Positions 63,970-64,000 of a stretch of DNA of 64,000 nt are shown here, piece after piece. Source of the DNA: an uncultured Pelagibacteraceae bacterium (GTDB lineage: Bacteria > Pseudomonadota > Alphaproteobacteria > Pelagibacterales > Pelagibacteraceae); the NCBI GenBank assembly GCA_902629935.1, contig CACOSU010000003.1:62001-126000 (forward strand), read 5' to 3'. The notes below the pieces were generated by a model, which did no database searches, was not told the origin of the DNA, and saw only the letters and a program-made list of their open reading frames with translations. Position numbers and translations under genes: made by a program. Positions within the stretch are counted from its first letter, which is position 1; every line of letters begins with the position of its first letter.

Positions 63970-64000
63970 TACTTTCCATTTAGAAATATCCATATCAGTT

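Overview
The window is AT-rich, gene-dense alphaproteobacterial DNA that reads as the streamlined SAR11 / Candidatus Pelagibacter group. The grounds are very short or overlapping gene junctions, runs of TAATG/ATGA overlaps, a high density of solute-binding-protein transporters, a glycine riboswitch ahead of gcvT, and a circularly permuted two-piece tmRNA, which is an alphaproteobacterial trait. The species call is inferred from gene content and protein resemblance; no database was consulted.

Layout of the core chromosome (1-58.3 kb). A glycine cleavage operon gcvT-gcvH-gcvP (1.6-6.0 kb, minus strand) runs into a COG2907-type FAD oxidoreductase and a truncated DUF1365 gene. It is preceded by a tandem glycine riboswitch whose linker can pair with the gcvT start codon. 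Next come 5-oxoprolinase pxpBC plus a DMT permease, with pxpA divergent (6.2-9.5 kb), a TRAP transporter (9.9-12.8 kb), and a TerC-like membrane protein. A livK-type binding protein (13.6 kb) is separated by a strong terminator from a leftward TauE/MFS/livMHFG/P5C-reductase-like cluster (14.9-21.5 kb). An outer-membrane protein follows. Then comes a second complete branched-chain-type ABC operon, followed in the same direction by azlCD and the glutarate hydroxylase glaH (22.4-29.3 kb). Small metabolic genes lie at 29.4-35.8 kb (LysE exporter, DUF2805, glutaredoxin, msrB, HDAC-like, FkbM methyltransferase, hydroxyacid dehydrogenase, DMT permease, DadA-like oxidase). The rod-shape cluster mreBCD-mrdA-rodA and leuA are at 35.9-42.9 kb, a peptide ABC system at 43-48.2 kb, ilvIHC at 48.3-51.6 kb, miaA/degP/DUF2065/hflCK at 51.7-56.2 kb, and mrp and thyX at 56.2-58.0 kb.

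The tmRNA and what follows. The two-piece ssrA lies at about 58.03-58.29 kb on the plus strand. From its end to the window edge (58.3-64 kb) the content changes completely. A 580-bp non-coding stretch is packed with iterated and inverted repeats. A tight rightward operon of small unknown genes includes a protein with an HUH-type nuclease motif (candidate rolling-circle Rep) and ends near a small CopG/Arc-like protein. Facing it is a leftward operon of a serine recombinase, a small CxxC protein, two small secreted proteins and a putative lipoprotein. A further unknown gene starts from a well-formed sigma70-like promoter. I read this as the left part of an integrated replicative element (plasmid or phage-satellite-like) abutting the tmRNA; its right end is outside the window.

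How the genes work together. The core is dominated by uptake of amino acids, peptides and organic acids, and by nitrogen and one-carbon salvage (glycine cleavage, oxoproline hydrolysis, amino-acid oxidation, glutarate oxidation). These sit beside leucine/valine/isoleucine synthesis and cell-envelope genes. Hairpins repeatedly separate binding-protein genes from their permease genes, which would let the binding protein be made in excess.
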